Shown here in pieces: positions 23,926 to 27,292 of a stretch of DNA of 27,292 nucleotides. The notes beneath the pieces were generated by a model. The model saw only the letters and a list, made by a program, of their open reading frames with translations. It searched no databases and had not been told where the DNA came from. Source of the stretch: Acidiferrobacter sp. GTDB taxonomy: Bacteria; Pseudomonadota; Gammaproteobacteria; Acidiferrobacterales; Acidiferrobacteraceae. The stretch's first letter is position 1. Each line of letters begins with the position of its first letter. Position numbers and translations under genes: made by a program. The stretch is from positions 1 to 27,292 of the forward strand of contig DAHWGZ010000007.1 in assembly GCA_027335965.1 (NCBI GenBank), given 5' to 3'.

Positions 23926-24957
23926 TCATGGATCGGGAGAGGCCGCCAGCGCCTCCAGCGCCGCGATCCAACGGGCCTTGTCATCGGCCCCGGCCCAGCT
24001 TGCCTCCAGGCTGTTGCGCGCAAGCGCGGTCCAGGTGGCGCGATCGAAACCGAAGGCCTCCTGCACGGCACGGATGTTGTCGTTCATGTAGCCCCCGAAG
24101 TAGGCCGGGTCATCGCTATTGATCGTCACGCGCACGCCGGCGGCCATAAGCGCCGGCAGGGTGTGGTCCTTCATGGTGGGAAAGACCCGTAGACGCACGT
24201 TCGACAAGGGGCACACGGTGAGCGCGACGCCGTCTGCGGCCAGCCGCCGGACCAGCGCCGGATCCTCGACGGCGCGAACGCCGTGATCTATGCGCGAGGC
24301 CCCCAGGACATCGAGGGCCTCGGTGATGTACGACGCCGGGCCCTCTTCGCCGGCATGCGCCACGACCCGCTTGCCCAAGGCGCGCACGCGCGCGAACACA
24401 TGGGCAAATTGCGTGGGCGGATGGTCGCGTTCCGAGGAGTCGAGACCAAAGCCGTCGATGTCATCGAGAAACGGCATGGCGGCCTCGAGCGTCGCAACCG
24501 CCTCCTCCTCGCTCAGATGCCTGAGGAAACACAGGATGAGCCGGCTCGTGATACCAAAACGCCGCATGCCCTCGGCGCGCCCGGCGTTCAGACCGGCCAT
24601 GACCTCGGCGAGCGGGATGCCGCGCGCCGTATGGGTCTGGGGATCGAAGAAGATTTCGGCGTGCACGACGCCGTCGGCGTGCGCGCGGCCGAGATAGGCC
24701 AGCATGAGATCGGCGAAGTCGCCGCTCGTGCGCAGCACGTCCGCGCAGGCGTAATAGAGATCGAGGAACGACTGGAGGTCGGTGAAGGCCTTGGCGGCAT
24801 GCAGCGCCTCCTCGTTGGCAAACGGCAGGGTAAGCCCATTGCGGCGCGCCAGCGCGAATGCGAGATCGGGCTCGAGCGTTCCCTCGATGTGCACATGCAG
24901 CTCGGCCTTGGGCATGCGGCAGGCGAATTCGACAGCGGATAGAGCGGACGGTGGCAT
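23926..24957 (-). CDS. Adenine deaminase (adenosine-deaminase superfamily, Aah1/PA0148 type)
   Basis: A 343-residue zinc aminohydrolase of purine salvage. Metal and catalytic motifs: PKAELHVHIEGT (two His ligands), VVAHAGEEG (third His, catalytic Glu), SRIDHG and NSDDPAYFGGY (Asp ligand). The sequence CPLSNVRLRVFPTMKDHTL and the ...SDDPAYFGGYMNDN segment are those of the adenine deaminase branch, so adenine to hypoxanthine is more likely than adenosine to inosine. The ATG at 24957 matches the family start; an in-frame GTG about 21 bases upstream is possible. It follows the acetolactate synthase gene by 86 bp, and a CATAAT in that gap could give it its own promoter. Confidence 0.9.
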   Translation of the reverse strand: MPPSALSAVEFACRMPKAELHVHIEGTLEPDLAFALARRNGLTLPFANEEALHAAKAFTDLQSFLDLYYACADVLRTSGDFADLMLAYLGRAHADGVVHAEIFFDPQTHTARGIPLAEVMAGLNAGRAEGMRRFGITSRLILCFLRHLSEEEAVATLEAAMPFLDDIDGFGLDSSERDHPPTQFAHVFARVRALGKRVVAHAGEEGPASYITEALDVLGASRIDHGVRAVEDPALVRRLAADGVALTVCPLSNVRLRVFPTMKDHTLPALMAAGVRVTINSDDPAYFGGYMNDNIRAVQEAFGFDRATWTALARNSLEASWAGADDKARWIAALEALAASPDP

Positions 24958-25043
24958 GATTTCCCCCAGGGACACAAGGTCCCCATTATGCCCGATACCG
25001 CCGCGGCACGCAGAGGACCGGGCGATTCGCCGGCGCGAGCGGC

Positions 25044-26702
25044 CTATCCACCGATCGCCTCCCAGTGGGCGGCCCCAGGCGGCACGATCGGCAGGGCCTG
25101 CTCGCGGGCATCCACCGGCACGCGCACGAGGCATGGCCCCGGGGTCCTCAACACGCCCGACCAGAAATCCCGGTCGACGCCCGCGTCGCCGGCGTCGAAG
25201 GCCGGTATGCCAAAACCACGGGCGATGGTGACGAAGTCGGTGGCCTGCGCGAAACGCGAGCCAAACCCGGGCGATGCATAGAACAACTCCTGTTGCTGGG
25301 CGACGAGCCCGAGCGACTGATTGTCGAGCACGATCACCTTCACATTGACGTCAGCCTCGGCGACCGTGGCCAGCTCCTGGATGTTCATCAAAAATCCGCC
25401 ATCGCCCGTGAAGCAGATCACCGGGGCCTCGGGCCTGGCATGGGCCGCGCCGATCGCCACCGGCAGGCCAAAGCCCATGGTGCCAAGGCCCCCGGACGTG
25501 AGCCAGCGCCGCGCATCCGCCAGGGGATAATGCTGCGCGACCCACATCTGGTGTTGGCCGACATCGCTCACGATGATCGCCTCCGGGGGCGCGGCGCGCG
25601 CGACCTCGTGCAGGAGCGCGCGCGGGGCGGTGGGACCGCCCGCCTTGTCCGGATGCGCGGCTTGCAAGGCCGCCACCCGGGCCCGCCACAACGGGCGCGC
25701 GCGCGGCCGAAGGAGCGGCAGGAGCGTCCTCAAGACGTGCTCCAGGTCAGCTGCGATCGCGATATCGGGGATGCGCAGCTTGCCCAGTTCGCGCGCATCG
25801 ATATCCACGTGAATCACCTTGGCCTGCGGACAGAAGTCGGCGAGCCGGCCGGTGGCGCGATCATCGAAGCGCGCCCCCAAGGCTATCAGGAGGTCGGTCT
25901 CGCGCAGCACGGCATGGCTTGCCCGCGAGCCGTGCATGCCCAACATCCCGAGCGACAAGGGGTGCCCCTTGGGGAGCGTGCCGAGCGCCATCAAGGTCAT
26001 GACCGCGGGTATGTCCTGACGCTCGGCCAGGGCGCGCGCAAGCGGCGCCGCGTTGGCATGCACGAGCCCGCCGCCGAGATAAAGGACTGGACGCCGCGCG
26101 CCGGCTATGGCCTCGGCCGCGGCCTTCACGGCCGCGTCCGCGAGCACGGCAGACAAGGCCGGGGCCGAGGCCCGTGGTTCCGCGCTCGCGGCGGACACGC
26201 ACTCGGTCTGCACATCCTTGGGGATATCGATCCACACGGGCCCGGGACGCCCGGACAGGGCCGCGGCAAGCGCGCTCGCGAGGATCCCGGGGAGGTCGTC
26301 TGCGCGGCGCACCTGCGCGCTGAACTTGGTGACCGTGCGCGCCACGGCGCAGGTGTCCACCTCCTGGAAGGCATCGGTGCCGATCATCGCGCGCGGGACC
26401 TGGCCCGTGATCGCCAAGAGTGGGATGGAGTCGCGCTGCGCATCGGCCACGGCGGTCAAGAGATTGGTCGCGCCCGGACCGGACGACGCCAGACACACGC
26501 CGATCGTGCCGGTCGCGCGCGCGTAGCCCTGGGCCACGAAACCCGCCGCCTGCTCGTGGCGGACGAGCAAGTGACGGATCTGCGTGGATTGCGCCAGGGC
26601 ATCGTAGATCGGCAGGATGGTGCCCCCGGGTATACCGGCCACGAGGCGCACCCCGTGGCGCTCGAGCAGGGTCACGAGCAGTTCGGCGCAGGTCACGGAC
26701 AT
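25044..26702 (-). CDS. ilvG: Acetolactate synthase, catalytic subunit (IlvG/IlvB type)
   Basis: Thiamine-diphosphate enzyme joining two pyruvates to 2-acetolactate (or pyruvate with 2-ketobutyrate), the first common step to Val, Leu and Ile. 552 residues. Motifs: GIPGGTILPIYDAL, catalytic Glu50 in RHEQAAGF, SSGPGATNL, ITGQVP..MIGTDAFQEVD, DIPKDVQ, LGMLGMHG, FDDRATG, DVGQHQMW, GLGTMGFGLP, and the ThDP motif GDGGFLMNIQEL ending in LDNQSLGLV, closest to E. coli IlvG (AHAS II). The ATG at 26702 has AAGGAG seven bases upstream. No regulatory-subunit gene (ilvN/ilvM/ilvH) adjoins it. A leader with attenuator features precedes it. Confidence 0.94.
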   Translation of the reverse strand: MSVTCAELLVTLLERHGVRLVAGIPGGTILPIYDALAQSTQIRHLLVRHEQAAGFVAQGYARATGTIGVCLASSGPGATNLLTAVADAQRDSIPLLAITGQVPRAMIGTDAFQEVDTCAVARTVTKFSAQVRRADDLPGILASALAAALSGRPGPVWIDIPKDVQTECVSAASAEPRASAPALSAVLADAAVKAAAEAIAGARRPVLYLGGGLVHANAAPLARALAERQDIPAVMTLMALGTLPKGHPLSLGMLGMHGSRASHAVLRETDLLIALGARFDDRATGRLADFCPQAKVIHVDIDARELGKLRIPDIAIAADLEHVLRTLLPLLRPRARPLWRARVAALQAAHPDKAGGPTAPRALLHEVARAAPPEAIIVSDVGQHQMWVAQHYPLADARRWLTSGGLGTMGFGLPVAIGAAHARPEAPVICFTGDGGFLMNIQELATVAEADVNVKVIVLDNQSLGLVAQQQELFYASPGFGSRFAQATDFVTIARGFGIPAFDAGDAGVDRDFWSGVLRTPGPCLVRVPVDAREQALPIVPPGAAHWEAIGG

Positions 26703-26707
26703 CGTTC

Positions 26708-26732
26708 GACTCCTTGAGTAGGGGCCGGAGTC
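26708..26732 (-). promoter_or_regulatory. Hairpin that sequesters the acetolactate synthase ribosome-binding site
   Basis: In the minus-strand transcript GACUCC (26727-26732) pairs perfectly with GGAGUC (26708-26713). The second arm includes the GGAG of the Shine-Dalgarno sequence. The stem is 6 bp with a 13-nt loop. It would limit initiation unless opened. Confidence 0.45.
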
Positions 26733-26762
26733 CGCCGAGGAATGATGTCGTGAAGGGACGCT

Positions 26763-26825
26763 ATCCGCCGGCGGCCTGCCGGCGGATGAGTAGACGTTTA
26801 CGAAAGGTCGCTCTGGCCGCCGGCG
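26763..26825 (-). promoter_or_regulatory. Attenuator helices of the ilv leader
   Basis: A perfect 10-bp hairpin with a 5-nt loop (26763-26772 / 26778-26787) follows the leader-peptide stop by ten bases. Segment 26815-26825, inside the last codons of the peptide, is perfectly complementary over 11 bases to 26766-26776 and over 8 bases to 26778-26785. The two folds exclude each other. No U tract follows the hairpin, so it may act by pausing, Rho or control of the downstream ribosome-site hairpin. Confidence 0.6.
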
Positions 26826-26905
26826 TTCGCTACGCGTACGACCAGCGCCACGCCGTCGAAACGGTGCGCGGACCTGGCAGAACAACGCGGCAAGCAGGCA
26901 GTCAT
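26798..26905 (-). CDS. ilv leader peptide (attenuation)
   Basis: A 35-codon reading frame with ATG at 26905 and AAGGGA about eight bases upstream, ending just before the attenuator hairpin. Its middle reads GVALVVRVANAGG, with four Val codons and one Leu codon in a run of seven. It closely resembles the end of the E. coli ilvBN leader peptide (a run of Val, Arg, Val, then GNAP). Ribosome stalling at these codons when Val or Leu is scarce would free segment 26815-26825 to pair with the hairpin arms. The reading frame can be extended upstream to 26995, but the short form has the ribosome-binding site and fits the promoter. Confidence 0.65.
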   Translation of the reverse strand: MTACLPRCSARSAHRFDGVALVVRVANAGGQSDLS

Positions 26906-26932
26906 GGGGCGTTCCCTTGCGAATTCCTCATC

Positions 26933-26961
26933 ATTGTGCGGGATCGCGTGGTGCGGCACAA
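26933..26961 (-). promoter_or_regulatory. Probable promoter of the ilv leader and synthase gene
   Basis: Minus-strand TTGTGC (26956-26961), a 17-bp spacer and CACAAT (26933-26938). The predicted start near 26926 gives a ~20-nt leader before the leader-peptide ATG. Confidence 0.45.
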
Positions 26962-27007
26962 GGGGGCGCGCCCAGGGCCTCGCGCCGAACGGCATCCCCC
27001 GGCGTCC

Positions 27008-27021
27008 TTGATCGCGGTCAA
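27008..27021. promoter_or_regulatory. FNR/ANR/DNR-type box upstream of the DUF2249 gene
   Basis: TTGAT-CGCG-GTCAA matches the FNR-family consensus TTGAT-N4-ATCAA at nine of ten positions. If the -10 is TATTAA at 27047-27052, the box is centred roughly 44 bp before the start of transcription, near the class II activator position. Confidence 0.55.
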
Positions 27022-27024
27022 GGA

Positions 27025-27049
27025 TTACCTGACTATGTTAGTCAAGTAT
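27025..27049. promoter_or_regulatory. IscR type-1-like (Rrf2-family) operator dyad
   Basis: Arms TTACCTGACTA and TAGTCAAGTAT around a TGT centre agree at nine of eleven dyad positions and fit the IscR type-1 consensus (ATASYYGACT-RWWW-YAGTCRRSTAT) with about two mismatches. It lies between the FNR box and the DUF2249 gene and overlaps the likely -35/-10 region, where an Rrf2 repressor (IscR, NsrR-like) would block transcription. Confidence 0.55.
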
Positions 27050-27111
27050 TAACCACGGCGCGCGCCATGACGCCCGCGGCGCCCTCATCACAACCGATTG
27101 GAGACCCTGTC

Positions 27112-27292
27112 ATGACGATGGCCCACAACCCCCTGCGCGATGATCGCGCCTACCCATTCGACGCCCGCGGCATCGCCAAGCGATTTCGTCACGCCGCCCT
27201 CTTCGGTGCCCTGGATGTCCAGGCCCCTGGCGAGGCCATGAACTTCCGCAACGACCACGACCCCATCCCCCTGCTCCAACAATTGGAACAAC
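27112..27292 (+). CDS. DUF2249-domain protein, N-terminal part (runs off the right edge)
   Basis: The first 60 residues of a small cytoplasmic protein. FDARGIAKRFRHAALFGALD and PGEAMNFRNDHDPIPLLQQLEQ follow the DUF2249 pattern ('LD.R....R...I..ALD.L.PGE.(M/L).(F/L).NDHDP.PL...(L/F)'). The family resembles the TusA/SirA fold and often accompanies Ric/YtfE-type iron-sulfur repair, haemerythrin-like or denitrification genes; a biochemical role is not established. The ATG at 27112 has GGAG eight bases upstream; a second in-frame ATG is at 27118. The FNR-type box and IscR-like dyad upstream point to control by oxygen, NO or Fe-S status. Confidence 0.82.
   Translation, partial: MTMAHNPLRDDRAYPFDARGIAKRFRHAALFGALDVQAPGEAMNFRNDHDPIPLLQQLEQ

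Noticed and set aside
25065..26717. 550-residue plus-strand open frame opposite the acetolactate synthase gene
   Set aside because: It is the mirror of a high-GC coding strand, has no recognisable motif and is rich in Arg, Gly and His as antisense shadows are; the minus strand has unmistakable ThDP-enzyme motifs.

Overview
The window comes from the chromosome of a GC-rich (mostly well over 60% by eye) proteobacterium. GyrA, class II PyrC, IlvG-like acetolactate synthase and the FrmA/FghA pair all look gammaproteobacterial. A CbbR-like LysR fragment, a DUF2249 gene under an apparent FNR/Rrf2-type control region, and large globin-GAF-EAL proteins would suit a chemolithotroph of the Acidiferrobacter/Acidithiobacillus kind. 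That placement is only a guess from gene content.

Layout. 1-523: 5' end of gyrA, running off the left edge. 854-1588: a vapBC-type toxin-antitoxin pair with a palindrome filling the promoter spacer. 1773-3494: a nickel/cobalt permease with a strongly structured leader, then a small zinc-ribbon protein. 3847-5932: an MFS transporter overlapping a DUF2459 lipoprotein gene. 6097-10571: two tandem paralogous c-di-GMP phosphodiesterases (globin-like + GAF + EAL + conserved C-terminal extension), bracketed by two copies of a small dyad repeat. 10803-14630 (minus): frmA, fghA, pyrC and bioD, i.e. formaldehyde detoxification followed by pyrimidine and biotin synthesis genes. 15053-15595: a host-attachment/baeRF-like gene with a probable frameshift. 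15651-15726: tRNA-Arg(CCU). 15842-17149: a lower-GC insert holding a broken IS3 orfA and a RhuM-Fic fusion. 17236-22353 (minus): a DHA2 drug exporter, a DOPA-dioxygenase-like enzyme and an unusual DoxX-DoxX-NDH-2 fusion. 22687-23181 (minus): a Spy/CpxP-like periplasmic protein. 23297-23715: a gene graveyard with a LysR C-terminal relic and an orphan IS200/IS605-type right end that folds like an omega-RNA scaffold. 23926-26702 (minus): adenine deaminase and acetolactate synthase. 26703-26961: an ilv attenuation leader. 27006-27292: the DUF2249 gene start and its control region.

How the genes work together. FrmA and FghA catalyse consecutive steps (S-hydroxymethylglutathione to S-formylglutathione to formate), are 2 bp apart and share one good promoter. 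The two EAL proteins probably sense a gas or small ligand and lower c-di-GMP. The acetolactate synthase appears to be controlled by translation of a Val/Leu-rich leader peptide through mutually exclusive RNA helices, with a second hairpin covering its ribosome-binding site. DUF2249 looks redox- or NO-controlled.

The strongest items for follow-up are the ilv attenuator, the FNR-box plus IscR-like-dyad promoter, the orphan omega-RNA-like relic, the DoxX-DoxX-NDH-2 fusion, and the tandem globin-GAF-EAL pair in which one copy has lost the presumed haem-ligating histidine. I saw no CRISPR array, rRNA, plasmid origin or obvious prophage.
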